Source: Kiritimatiellota bacterium (lineage in GTDB: Bacteria > Verrucomicrobiota > Kiritimatiellia > JAAZAB01). From it: a DNA stretch of 10,000 nucleotides. A model generated the notes under the pieces. The model did no database searches and had not been told where the DNA came from. It saw only the letters and a program-made list of their open reading frames with translations. Positions within the stretch are counted from its first letter, which is position 1. The number at the start of each line of letters is the position of its first letter. Below are positions 1 through 6,666 of this stretch, in pieces. A program made the translations under genes and the position numbers. The stretch covers positions 1 through 10,000 of the forward strand of contig VSJD01000351.1 in the NCBI GenBank assembly GCA_008636095.1, in the 5' to 3' direction.

Positions 1-1218
1 GTGTTCCGCGAAAAACTGAATACCGGGCAGCGCCGAGAAGAGATCGCATTCCATGCCGTCATCGCCCCACAGGGTTGTGAACGCCTGGCGCAATTTCTTG
101 TTTTTGCAGGCGCGCATGGCGGCCTCGGTGGTGGTGAACGAGAACGGCAGGGCCGCCCAGAAATGGTTCCAGGTCCACACGCCGCCGGCCATGATCGGCT
201 CCGAGCCCAGGGAGCGATGGCGATCAATCCACTCCTCGTAAAACTCGACTTCGGTGTGATAATAATCCCAATACACCAGGTCCACATCGCGGGGAATGCC
301 GGCCACAACCTTGCGCGGAATCTTACTGGCGCGGTCATAATAGTCGTTGGTCTTGGACCCCAGCCGGAAATACATGTCGCTCCAGATCATCGGCCGCACC
401 CCCAGCTTCCGGCACAGACTGCGCACGCGTTTTAAATGCCGGTTGATGATGGCAAACGGACTTTCATCGCCAAACTGCGCGCGGTAGCGGCCGGTGCCAA
501 TACCGTGGGCCTCATCCATGCCGATGTGGATGCGCCGCGAGTGAAACGGCGCCGTGGCAGCATCAATCATTTTTTCCAGCAGGATATAGGTCTTATCGTC
601 ATTGGCCAGGATGACGCCGGCGGTATCGCGATAGCCGGCATAGGCCGGCCATTGCAAAATCTGCTCCAGATGCCCCAGCGTCTGGATGCACGGGATCATT
701 TCGATGCCCAGGGCTTCGGCATAGGCATCCAGGTCCTTCAACTCATCCCAGGTGTAGCAGCCGCGCAGGTAGCCGAAAAACGGCTCGTCGGGCACTTCGT
801 ACGTGTCCTCGGTGTAGAGCATGCACATATTCAGGCCCATCAGCGCCCAGCGGCGCAACAAAACCTTGGTCATGTCCGGCCGCAGGACCCCATTGCGCGA
901 ACAGTCCACCATGACGCCCAGCATATCGAACTGCGGGGTTTCGGTGAAATCGGCCCTGAGGGCGACCGGCCCTTCTTCGCCCATCAGGCGACCAAGCGCG
1001 CGGAACGCGTCTGTTTTGCGTCCGTATTTTACGACGATCCGGGAGGGCGACTTCACGACCGCCAGGCCGCCCTGCTCCCGCGCCGAGTCCTTGACAAAAA
1101 CCACCTTCTGGGCGCGACTGGAGGCCGTGAAACGAGTGGGATAGTCGGCCTTGATTTCGCCAAGGCCCCGCCGTAGTTCCGCGGGGCAGGAATTCAGATC
1201 GAGAGTGAATGAATGCAT
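1..1218 (-). CDS. GH20 beta-N-acetylhexosaminidase, GcnA-like (3' end outside window)
   Basis: The frame is open without a stop from the ATG at 1218 to base 1, giving 406 residues; the C-terminus is outside the window. Residues 1-90 look like a small GH20b-type alpha/beta domain. A TIM-barrel follows, with FGYLRGCYTWDEL and IPCIQTLGHLEQI segments typical of the GcnA branch of GH20. The family's catalytic Asp-Glu pair is visible as D235-E236 in HIGMDEAHG (residues 231-239); most GH20 enzymes have HIGGDE. By family knowledge it removes terminal beta-linked GlcNAc or GalNAc by substrate-assisted catalysis. No signal peptide is present, so it probably acts in the cytoplasm on imported oligosaccharides. 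GcnA relatives are about 620 residues, so roughly two thirds is seen. The start lies 14 bp after the kinase stop, with an AAGAG element upstream, which suggests cotranscription. Family assignment is strong; the exact substrate is unknown. Confidence 0.9.
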   Translation of the reverse strand, partial: MHSFTLDLNSCPAELRRGLGEIKADYPTRFTASSRAQKVVFVKDSAREQGGLAVVKSPSRIVVKYGRKTDAFRALGRLMGEEGPVALRADFTETPQFDMLGVMVDCSRNGVLRPDMTKVLLRRWALMGLNMCMLYTEDTYEVPDEPFFGYLRGCYTWDELKDLDAYAEALGIEMIPCIQTLGHLEQILQWPAYAGYRDTAGVILANDDKTYILLEKMIDAATAPFHSRRIHIGMDEAHGIGTGRYRAQFGDESPFAIINRHLKRVRSLCRKLGVRPMIWSDMYFRLGSKTNDYYDRASKIPRKVVAGIPRDVDLVYWDYYHTEVEFYEEWIDRHRSLGSEPIMAGGVWTWNHFWAALPFSFTTTEAAMRACKNKKLRQAFTTLWGDDGMECDLFSALPGIQFFAEH

Positions 1219-1232
1219 GCTTTTACTCTTTT

Positions 1233-2906
1233 CTAATATTTAAAACTACTGGCGCCGATAAACTCCCTGAGAATGGAAGTGGGCGGTACATCATATTTCG
1301 GAATTGCCAAAAAGTTTAGCAGAAATTCCTGGAGCCGTCGAGCCTCTGCATATTCGGGGTCCGCGGGCTTGATTTCCATCAGGAGCGGTTCGACCAACGG
1401 CTTCAGCACGGCCAGCTCGTAATCCAGGGCCGAGTTGAAGGTGGCATCCGCTTTCGCCTGGTGCGGAAAAATCCACGTTTTCTCACCGCGCCGGACGGAT
1501 GGCCACATGCGCAAGGTAGCCAGCGGGGAATTGCCTCGGTAGGCATGATCGCGCACTAGCCGGCGCATCAGGCGATTATCCGTCGTAGAAATCCGGTTAC
1601 CGGCGTCAATGGCCAATTGGGTCAGGGCGCTGATGTAAATCGTAAATTTTTGACGTTCCGGAATCCGGTGGGTAAAGTGTGGGTTGAGACCATGAATGCC
1701 TTCCACGATCACGACCTGGCCGGGCGTCAGCCGCAGGCGTGTTCCGCCGCTCTCGCGCCGCTTGCGCTCGAAATTGAAGCGCGGCAGTTCCACGGTTTTG
1801 CCCGCAAAGAGCTTCAGCAGGTGCTGGTTGAAGAGTTCCACGTCCACGGCTTTGATATGTTCATAGTCCGACCCACCGACCGCGTCGCGGGGCGTATCGG
1901 CATCGTCCACGTAATAGTTGTCTAATGAAATCATGACGGGGCAAAGTCCGTTGACTTCGAGCTGAACGGCCAAACGCTTGGCAAACGTGGTTTTCCCGGC
2001 GGAGGATGGCCCGGCCACCAGGATCAGCCGGACCTGCCGGCGGAGCGCGCTGATCCGGTCGGCAATCCGGATAATTTTCTTTTCGTGAAACGCTTCCTCG
2101 ATGCGCATGAATTCACGGACATCGCCGTTCATAATCAACTCGTTGAGCCGCCCAACGTTCGTCACACCGAGGATGCGGCCCCAGGTCTTGTGCTCATTAA
2201 ATATCTGGAAGAGATGCGGCTGGTCCCGGAAGGGCGTCACCCGCCGCGGGACTTCGCCAGAAGGCAGTTGGAGCACCAGGCCCGGCGGATAGTGAATCAG
2301 CTTGAAATAGTTCAGCGCGCTGGTGCCGGGCGCCAGCGGGCCATGGGCCAGGTCCACAAAGCGGTCGCATTCATAAATCACGATCTTGGGCGGGTTGCGG
2401 AACCGCAACAGGTTGACCTTGTCCTGCAGGCCGGCCTTTTGAAACCGCTCCAGGGCATCGGCAAACGCCAGTTTGCGGCGACGGATCGGCAGGTTGCGGG
2501 CAACGAGCCGCCGCATGGCCGCCTCGAGCGCGGCCACCTGGCGGGAACTGAGCGCGCCGCCCCGCCTACCCGCCGTGGCTTCGAAGCGGCAGAATAAGCC
2601 GGTGCCCAGCGAATGTTCGATCGAAAACCGGCCGTCCGGGAACAATGCCGCCGCCGTTTTGGCCAACAGGAAAGCCAGCGAATCGCGATAAATCCGCATA
2701 CCCTGCGGATCGGTCATGGTCAGGAAGCGAACCTCGGCATTGACTTCCAGCGGGTAGGTCAGCGACACGATGTCGTTGTTCACGCGGGCGCCGATGAAGG
2801 GCAGACCTCGCGCGTCACATGGCTTCTTGAGCAACGTGCCGGCCGGCGTGTGCGGCCGACACCGCCGCCGCGTGCCGTCTTCCAGCGTTATGCGAATCAG
2901 GTTCAT
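1233..2906 (-). CDS. Nucleoside (uridine-type) kinase with N-terminal TGS/ThrRS-like region
   Basis: 557 residues from the ATG at 2906. Residues 1-62 resemble a TGS domain (MNLIRITLEDGT start). Residues about 65-180 resemble the second additional domain of threonyl-tRNA synthetase (IEHSLGTGLF). From about residue 290 a phosphoribulokinase/uridine kinase domain begins: Walker A GPSSAGKT at 299-306, SLDNYYVDD at 327-335 and VEGIHGLNP at 401-409. Family members are annotated as nucleoside kinases phosphorylating uridine or related nucleosides, and the role of the TGS half is not settled. The frame continues upstream to another ATG at 2987, but those 27 codons lie in repeat DNA and do not look like protein, and residue 28 begins the recognisable TGS domain. 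No good Shine-Dalgarno is seen before 2906. The stop is TAG. It probably shares a transcript with the GH20 gene. Confidence 0.88.
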   Translation of the reverse strand: MNLIRITLEDGTRRRCRPHTPAGTLLKKPCDARGLPFIGARVNNDIVSLTYPLEVNAEVRFLTMTDPQGMRIYRDSLAFLLAKTAAALFPDGRFSIEHSLGTGLFCRFEATAGRRGGALSSRQVAALEAAMRRLVARNLPIRRRKLAFADALERFQKAGLQDKVNLLRFRNPPKIVIYECDRFVDLAHGPLAPGTSALNYFKLIHYPPGLVLQLPSGEVPRRVTPFRDQPHLFQIFNEHKTWGRILGVTNVGRLNELIMNGDVREFMRIEEAFHEKKIIRIADRISALRRQVRLILVAGPSSAGKTTFAKRLAVQLEVNGLCPVMISLDNYYVDDADTPRDAVGGSDYEHIKAVDVELFNQHLLKLFAGKTVELPRFNFERKRRESGGTRLRLTPGQVVIVEGIHGLNPHFTHRIPERQKFTIYISALTQLAIDAGNRISTTDNRLMRRLVRDHAYRGNSPLATLRMWPSVRRGEKTWIFPHQAKADATFNSALDYELAVLKPLVEPLLMEIKPADPEYAEARRLQEFLLNFLAIPKYDVPPTSILREFIGASSFKY

Positions 2907-2914
2907 GGGAGCAG

Positions 2915-2949
2915 CCGGATACCAGACGCCAGACATCAGACACCGGATG
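2915..2949. repeat. Five tandem 7-bp repeats (CCAGACA-like)
   Basis: Read on the plus strand, the units are CCGGATA, CCAGACG, CCAGACA, TCAGACA and CCGGATG. The spacing is strictly 7 bp for 35 bp, with positions 2, 4 and 5 of the unit most variable between CAGAC and CGGAT forms. The block starts 9 bp upstream of the chosen kinase start codon. Confidence 0.65.
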
Positions 2950-2963
2950 ATAATACCCGAGTC

Positions 2964-2989
2964 GCTTGTAAAAGTCCGCTTTTGCAAGC
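2964..2989. repeat. Hairpin, 11-bp arms
   Basis: The arms GCTTGTAAAAG (2964-2974) and CTTTTGCAAGC (2979-2989) pair over 11 positions, with a single T-G pair on the plus strand, around the loop TCCG. It directly abuts the second heptamer block. No T-tract follows on either strand, so an intrinsic terminator is unlikely. Confidence 0.7.
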
Positions 2990-3024
2990 AGAATACAGAA
3001 GTCGGTAGTCAGGATTCAGAATTT
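2990..3024. repeat. Five tandem 7-bp repeats (AGAAGTC-like)
   Basis: The units on the plus strand are AGAATAC, AGAAGTC, GGTAGTC, AGGATTC and AGAATTT. On the minus strand they read as GAATCCT/GACTTCT-type heptamers. The 7-bp phase holds for all five units. It is related to the blocks at 2915-2949 and 3112-3132 in rhythm and, loosely, in sequence. Confidence 0.6.
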
Positions 3025-3077
3025 TTACGCTTGATAACGCGATTATTGTCAATGAATTGCATTTATTCTGGATTCCT

Positions 3078-3111
3078 GCCCGCAATGCTACGCATAGCGT
3101 TGCAGGCGGGC
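3078..3111. repeat. GC-rich bulged hairpin
   Basis: GCCCGC (3078-3083) pairs perfectly with GCGGGC (3106-3111), and AATGCTA (3084-3090) pairs with TAGCGTT (3095-3101) with one wobble. The loop is CGCA, and a four-base bulge (GCAG, 3102-3105) sits on the right arm. Heptamer-like sequence flanks it on both sides (ATTCTGG ATTCCTG on the left). The design is like a dispersed palindromic intergenic repeat. Confidence 0.7.
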
Positions 3112-3132
3112 TGTCTCCTGAATCCTGAATTC
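3112..3132. repeat. Three tandem 7-bp repeats (TGAATCC-like)
   Basis: The units are TGTCTCC, TGAATCC and TGAATTC on the plus strand. They are the inverse orientation of the GGATTC-type heptamers at 2990-3024, so the two blocks face each other across the GC-rich hairpin at 3078-3111. Confidence 0.5.
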
Positions 3133-3133
3133 C

Positions 3134-3153
3134 TGCAAAACGTGAGTTTTGCA
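3134..3153. repeat. Perfect 8-bp hairpin downstream of ilvC
   Basis: TGCAAAAC (3134-3141) and GTTTTGCA (3146-3153) form a perfect stem around the loop GTGA, 13 bp beyond the ilvC stop codon. It shares the TTTTGCAA arm with the hairpin at 2964-2989. Its position suits a transcript 3' end, but no T-tract follows on the minus strand. Confidence 0.65.
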
Positions 3154-3166
3154 ATTGATTCTACCG

Positions 3167-4264
3167 TCAGGCCTTCCGGCCGGCCACACCCTTGGTGCCC
3201 TTGTTGATTGTCTGGGCCGCTTCCCTCGGGCGTAACGCGCGCACGGCCTTGCCGGCACGCCACATTTCCGAATTCCCCATGGTGTTCAATTCTTTGGTCA
3301 GCCCATGCTGGTAGTTGGGTTTGCCGCAGGTGGCAATCACGCGTCGGGTTTCCTGGCCGGACTTGACGGCGTTATACAGGCGCTTGAAAACCGGCAGGGT
3401 GGCCGCCTTGAATCGCGGCTTCCAATCCAGCGCGCCGCGCTGGGCCGTGGCCGAGCAGTTGGAGAACATCCAGTCCATGCCGTTCTCATCCACCAGCCGG
3501 ATCAGGCTCTGGGTCAGCTCCTCCACCGTTTCGTTGAACGCCTCACTGGGGGTGTGCCCATGCATGCGCAGCACGTCGTATTGCGCTTCCATCACGCCCG
3601 CCAGCGCGCCCATCAGGACGCCGCGCTCACCGGTAAGATCGCTGACCACCTCGCGCTTAAACGTGGTCGGGAACAGGTACCCGGACCCGATGCCGATGCC
3701 GACAGCAAGGCACCGGTCCTGGGCGCGCCCGGTGGCATTCTGGAACACGGCAAAACTTGAATTGATGCCGGCGCCGGAAAGAAAGTTGCGGCGCACGGAA
3801 GTGCCCGACCCCTTGGGCGCCACCATGATGACGTCCACGTTCCTGGGCGGGACAACCTTGGTCTGATCTCCGAAGACAATGGAGAAGCCGTGCGAAAAAT
3901 ACAACGCGGCGCCGGGTTTCAGGTTCCGCTTGACCATCGGCCAGATCTGCTTCTGGGCAGCGTCGGACACGAGCATCTGGATGATGGTCCCGCGCCGGAC
4001 GGCTTCCTCGATATCGAACAGCGTTTTACCGGGTACCCAGCCGTCCCGGCGGGCGCGGTCCCAATCGCGCGGGAAGGCCGGCGACTGGCCAATGATGACC
4101 TTGAACCCGTTGTCCTTCAGGTTAAGCGCCTGGGCCGGACCCTGGACGCCGTAGCCGATCACAGCGATGGTTTCATTGCGCAGGATGCGTTTGGCCTTGG
4201 CCATCGGGAATTCCTTGCGAGTCACAACCGTTTCCTTGACACCGCCGAAATCAATGCGAGCCAT
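3167..4264 (-). CDS. ilvC: Ketol-acid reductoisomerase, eukaryote/Bacteroidota-like type
   Basis: Converts 2-acetolactate or 2-aceto-2-hydroxybutyrate to the dihydroxy acids of valine, leucine and isoleucine synthesis, using NAD(P)H and Mg2+. The 365-residue protein has a Rossmann motif GYGVQG at 37-42. It also has the KARI landmarks YFSHGF (122-127), APKGSG (149-154), the metal pair D209/E213 in SDLTGERG, E245 and E249 in NETVEE, and NCSATAQRGALD (269-280). These segments and the W-VPGK region match the pattern I know from yeast Ilv5 better than the short E. coli or Streptomyces types. The C-terminus ends in a basic tail (about residues 346-365). The start is fixed by AAAGGAGG 8 bp before the ATG at 4264; the frame runs 19 codons further upstream but without a ribosome site. 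It stands alone with respect to other ilv/leu genes in this window. Confidence 0.96.
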   Translation of the reverse strand: MARIDFGGVKETVVTRKEFPMAKAKRILRNETIAVIGYGVQGPAQALNLKDNGFKVIIGQSPAFPRDWDRARRDGWVPGKTLFDIEEAVRRGTIIQMLVSDAAQKQIWPMVKRNLKPGAALYFSHGFSIVFGDQTKVVPPRNVDVIMVAPKGSGTSVRRNFLSGAGINSSFAVFQNATGRAQDRCLAVGIGIGSGYLFPTTFKREVVSDLTGERGVLMGALAGVMEAQYDVLRMHGHTPSEAFNETVEELTQSLIRLVDENGMDWMFSNCSATAQRGALDWKPRFKAATLPVFKRLYNAVKSGQETRRVIATCGKPNYQHGLTKELNTMGNSEMWRAGKAVRALRPREAAQTINKGTKGVAGRKA

Positions 4265-4271
4265 AATGATT

Positions 4272-4279
4272 CCTCCTTT
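4272..4279 (-). promoter_or_regulatory. Strong Shine-Dalgarno of ilvC
   Basis: The minus strand reads AAAGGAGG followed by AATCATT and the ATG at 4264. This near-perfect anti-16S match decides the ilvC start, and it is the best ribosome site in the window. Confidence 0.85.
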
Positions 4280-4385
4280 TTGTTTAATCCGCTTCTGTTG
4301 CAAACCCAAATTAGTATGCACCGACTCCCATAAATGTCAGCCACGACCACGTCGCCTTTGGCAAATGGCCCAGCGCCCTCATCGG

Positions 4386-4440
4386 GTTATATTTCAGCGG
4401 AACCAAAGTCTAATACTAACCGGTTGGCCGCCGAAATCAA
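4386..4440 (-). promoter_or_regulatory. Candidate sigma-70-type promoter region for ilvC
   Basis: On the minus strand TTGATT (4440-4435) is followed after 16 bp by TAGTAT (4418-4413), each matching the consensus at four of six positions. A second, better -10-like hexamer, TATAAC (4391-4386), lies downstream but lacks a good -35. Either would give an untranslated leader of more than 100 bases before ilvC. This is inference from hexamer matching only. Confidence 0.25.
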
Positions 4441-4468
4441 CACCAAACGAACAATAATCGTAAAAATT

Positions 4469-4514
4469 TGGCGGGGAAATATTTTGATTTGCTTTATTTG
4501 ATTATTTTCCGCCA
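4469..4514. repeat. Long AT-rich imperfect inverted repeat
   Basis: TGGCGGGGAAATA (4469-4481) faces TATTTTCCGCCA (4503-4514), pairing with one bulge and one mismatch. The 21-base A/T-rich interior has direct TTTGATT copies. On the minus strand the right end is followed by AATTTTTA, so it could act as a weak intrinsic terminator, or it could be an operator-like site upstream of ilvC. Confidence 0.4.
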
Positions 4515-4543
4515 CAGGATAAGTCGAATTTGAGTTGCCACGC

Positions 4544-4571
4544 CGCCCCGATCGCAAAGTGCATCGGGGCG
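4544..4571 (-). terminator. GC-rich hairpin downstream of pit
   Basis: CGCCCCGAT (4544-4552) and ATCGGGGCG (4563-4571) form a perfect 9-bp stem with a 10-base loop, about 30 bp after the pit stop codon. A transcript end is likely from the position and stem strength, but no T-tract follows. Confidence 0.45.
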
Positions 4572-4574
4572 TAG

Positions 4575-4601
4575 TGACGCGGCGGGCATTAGCCCGCGTC
4601 A
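4575..4601 (-). terminator. Hairpin overlapping the pit stop codon
   Basis: TGACGC (4575-4580) pairs with GCGTCA (4596-4601), and GGGC (4584-4587) pairs with GCCC (4592-4595). The loop is ATTA, with a three-base bulge. The pit stop codon (4599-4601) lies inside the right arm. With the adjacent hairpin it makes a double stem-loop at the end of the phosphate operon, but there is no T-tract. Confidence 0.4.
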
Positions 4602-5864
4602 GGTCAGCACAAGCGCGTGTTTCAAGACGAAATAGATCAGGGCGGCCAGAAGCGCGGAGACGGGAACAGTAATCACCCAGGACATAAAAATACGGCGCAC
4701 GACCTTGAGGTCAATGGCGCCGAATCCGCGCGCGAAGCCGATGCCCATAACCGCACCCACGAGCACGAAGGTCGTGGAAACCGGCAGGCCCATGAGCGAG
4801 CAAGCAAGCACCGTGGTGGCAGTGCCGAATGCGGCGCAAAACCCGCGCGTAGGTGTCATTTCCGTGATTTTACTGCCGACGGCTTCTATGACCTTGTACC
4901 CATAAGTGCCCAGGCCGACCACAATGCCGAGCCCGCCGAAGGCCAGAATCCACGTTGGTATGGTCATGGTTTCCGTCATCTTACCCTGCACGGCATTCAG
5001 AATCCCGGCAACTGGCGCGATGGCATTGGCTACGTCGTTGGCGCCATGGGCAAACGCCATATAACAGGCCGTGACAACTTGCAGCCGCCCGAACCAGCGT
5101 TCGACGACCCGGAATTCGCCGGCCATGTCGTTCACGGCATACGTACGCCTGCAGGTCAGCCGCCGGCCTAACCAGCCGGCGCCGACGGCGATAATCACGC
5201 TGGCGCCGAGGACCAAGGCCGGCAACGGCAGAGTTAAAGACATCCCATCGGCTACCAGGCGCCGCAACACGTCGCTGAGAATCGAATACGCGAGAATTAA
5301 CACCACGGCCGCTACGCCGATGGGCACGGCCACTTTGGCGCTTTCAATGGGACGCCGGCTGGCCAGGACCGTCTTGCGGATCAAGCTGTATAACAGGTAA
5401 CCAAAGAGCGCCCCGACCACCGGCGACACAAACCAACTGGCCGCAATCCGGATCAATTTATACCACTGGATGCTGTCCGGCCCATGAGCCACCACGCCGA
5501 AGCCGATGACCGCCCCGATGATGGCGTGGGTGGTGGACACCGGCTGGCCAAAATACGTGGCCAGATTCAACCACAATGAAGCCGCCAGCAACGCCGCCAG
5601 CATGCCGACGGCAAAGTCCATGGGCGAGGCCATGAACAGAACCGGCCGGATAATCTCGCCCTGAATGGTATTGGCCACGTGCGAGCCGATGAAAAATGCT
5701 CCGGAAAATTCGAAAATTGCCGCCAGCAACAATGCCCGCCGCATGGTCAACGCTCCCGACCCCACGGAGGTGCCGAAGGCATTGGCCACATCGTTGGCAC
5801 CGATATTCCAGGCCATGTAAAACCCGACGGCCAAAGCAACAAATAACAACAGGTGCTCCATCAT
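4599..5864 (-). CDS. pit: PiT-family inorganic phosphate transporter
   Basis: An integral inner-membrane carrier for phosphate (by family knowledge, usually as a neutral metal-phosphate with H+ or Na+). The 421-residue protein has the duplicated PiT signature GANDVANA at 22-29 and 274-281. It also has matching PVSTTHAIIGA (108-118) and PVSTTFVLVGAV (361-372) re-entrant segments, one in each half. About ten hydrophobic segments are visible, and a hydrophilic linker around residues 235-260 separates the halves. Length and symmetry are normal for the bacterial family. Translation may start at either of two adjacent ATG codons (5864 or 5861), with GGGAA upstream. It follows the DUF47 gene by 19 bp, the standard regulator-transporter pair, and ends in a double hairpin. 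Confidence 0.95.
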   Translation of the reverse strand: MMEHLLLFVALAVGFYMAWNIGANDVANAFGTSVGSGALTMRRALLLAAIFEFSGAFFIGSHVANTIQGEIIRPVLFMASPMDFAVGMLAALLAASLWLNLATYFGQPVSTTHAIIGAVIGFGVVAHGPDSIQWYKLIRIAASWFVSPVVGALFGYLLYSLIRKTVLASRRPIESAKVAVPIGVAAVVLILAYSILSDVLRRLVADGMSLTLPLPALVLGASVIIAVGAGWLGRRLTCRRTYAVNDMAGEFRVVERWFGRLQVVTACYMAFAHGANDVANAIAPVAGILNAVQGKMTETMTIPTWILAFGGLGIVVGLGTYGYKVIEAVGSKITEMTPTRGFCAAFGTATTVLACSLMGLPVSTTFVLVGAVMGIGFARGFGAIDLKVVRRIFMSWVITVPVSALLAALIYFVLKHALVLT

Positions 5865-5883
5865 GCAGCGGTTTCCCGTAAAA

Positions 5884-6555
5884 TCAGCGTCGCAGAATCA
5901 TCAGTCTCAGGCTCTTGCCGACGTTTTCGGCATGGTCGGCAATATGGGTCAAGGCGCCGCATAATTTTTCAAGCAGGATGATGGTGACGGCATCGAGACC
6001 CTCCACGGAATAATAGCGCCGCGCGAAAGCCCGGCTGAGCCGGTCGGACTCCCATTCCATGTGGCAGATTTGCTTGATTTTCTCCAGGACCGCCTCCGCT
6101 TCAAGCCCTTCAAATGATCCCTTTTGCAGCATGGCCAAATGATCGGCCACATCCAGCAACGCTTCACTTACCTGCAGGACCTTATTGACCAGGGCCATAA
6201 AGTCCGGTTGCAGGTCCGGGGGAATGACAATCTTGCGGAAGGTGGCCACGACGGCGAAATCTTCGGCGTCGTCGCCCATCCGGTCAAGCTGGCTGACATA
6301 ATTCAGGATATCCTCGCGGGCCACCGGCAGGAAGAAGCGCTTCGGCAGTATTTGGCGAATGTTGTCCTTCAGCAAGTCGGCCTCGTATTCGGTCTTGGAC
6401 ACATACCCCTGCAGTTCGCGGATGCGCGGCGCGTCGCCGGCCAGGATCGCTTCCGTGATCGGCCGAATCAATTCCACGCACTCGTGGATTTTGCGGGCGT
6501 GTTGCACCAAGTGCTCAAACGGCGATTCTCCAAACAGGTTTATCAGTGTGCGCAT
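5884..6555 (-). CDS. DUF47/PhoU-like phosphate transport regulator
   Basis: A 223-residue, all-helical protein of the distant PhoU homologues (DUF47, also called Pit accessory protein). Acidic E/DxxxD-type motifs that in PhoU relatives bind metal clusters are visible: EYEAD at 56-60, DRMGDDAED at 91-99, EWESDR at 167-172 and HIADHAENVG at 204-213. No signal peptide or membrane segment is present, so it is cytoplasmic. It lies 19 bp before pit on the same strand and very probably controls or supports that transporter. Genetic work on relatives links them to PiT function, but the mechanism is not firmly known. The start at 6555 is supported by AGGAAAGG 4 bp upstream. Confidence 0.93.
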   Translation of the reverse strand: MRTLINLFGESPFEHLVQHARKIHECVELIRPITEAILAGDAPRIRELQGYVSKTEYEADLLKDNIRQILPKRFFLPVAREDILNYVSQLDRMGDDAEDFAVVATFRKIVIPPDLQPDFMALVNKVLQVSEALLDVADHLAMLQKGSFEGLEAEAVLEKIKQICHMEWESDRLSRAFARRYYSVEGLDAVTIILLEKLCGALTHIADHAENVGKSLRLMILRR

Positions 6556-6666
6556 AATACCTTTCCTTTCTGATATGAGAACTGGCGGCTATTTTTTTGG
6601 TTTTGGCTTGGCGGGCGCCACCGGAAAAACCATATCGGTTATGCCGGCCTTCCGGCAAGCTTTTTG
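6556..6666. other. Short intergenic region between ROK kinase and phosphate genes
   Basis: A 111-bp gap holding the DUF47 ribosome site and a small hairpin: TGCCGG (6642-6647) pairs with CCGGCA (6652-6657) around the loop CCTT, 9 bp after the ROK stop. No T-tract follows on the minus strand, and no clear promoter hexamers were found. The phosphate genes may be a separate transcript or read through from the ROK gene. Confidence 0.4.

Larger units (their letters stand above)
2907..3166. other. Intergenic mosaic of heptamer repeats and hairpins
   Basis: This 260-bp gap between ilvC and the kinase contains no credible gene. Three blocks in a 7-bp rhythm alternate with three hairpins (separate entries). 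Between them, 3025-3077 is AT-richer and contains a weak bulged inverted repeat at 3031-3052 (TTGA and TAA pairing with TTA and TCAA). The short reading frames crossing it give protein with no recognisable family and follow the repeat units. No T-tract follows any hairpin on the minus strand, so none is a clear intrinsic terminator. The kinase promoter may lie here, but no convincing hexamer pair was found. Confidence 0.7.
4265..4598. other. Intergenic region between pit and ilvC
   Basis: This 334-bp gap carries no plausible gene. From the pit side it contains a stop-overlapping hairpin, a GC-rich hairpin, an AT-rich block with a long imperfect inverted repeat (4469-4514), promoter-like hexamers and then the ilvC ribosome site. 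The size and the strong Shine-Dalgarno suggest that ilvC has its own promoter. No run of Leu/Val/Ile codons in a small leader peptide was recognised, so classical attenuation is not supported. Confidence 0.6.

Noticed and set aside
436..1176. 246-aa plus-strand open frame (and its 1-435 continuation)
   Set aside because: It is antisense to the GH20 gene, whose minus-strand product has clear family motifs including the catalytic Asp-Glu; the plus-strand product shows no recognisable domain.
2907..2987. 27-codon N-terminal extension of the nucleoside kinase
   Set aside because: These codons are made of heptamer and hairpin repeat DNA and lie before the first residue of the TGS-like domain.
2915..3132. 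CRISPR array
   Set aside because: The repeats are 7 bp long and contiguous, with no spacers of uniform length and no cas genes in the window.
3134..3153. Intrinsic terminator of ilvC
   Set aside because: The stem is perfect, but no T-tract follows on the minus strand, so it is listed only as a hairpin.
2936..3263. Small minus-strand frames in the ilvC-kinase gap
   Set aside because: They follow repeat units, cross hairpins and the end of ilvC, and show no domain or ribosome site.
6642..6665. Plus-strand terminator (hairpin followed by AAGCTTTTT)
   Set aside because: No plus-strand gene ends here, the stem is only 6 bp, and the T run is separated from the stem.
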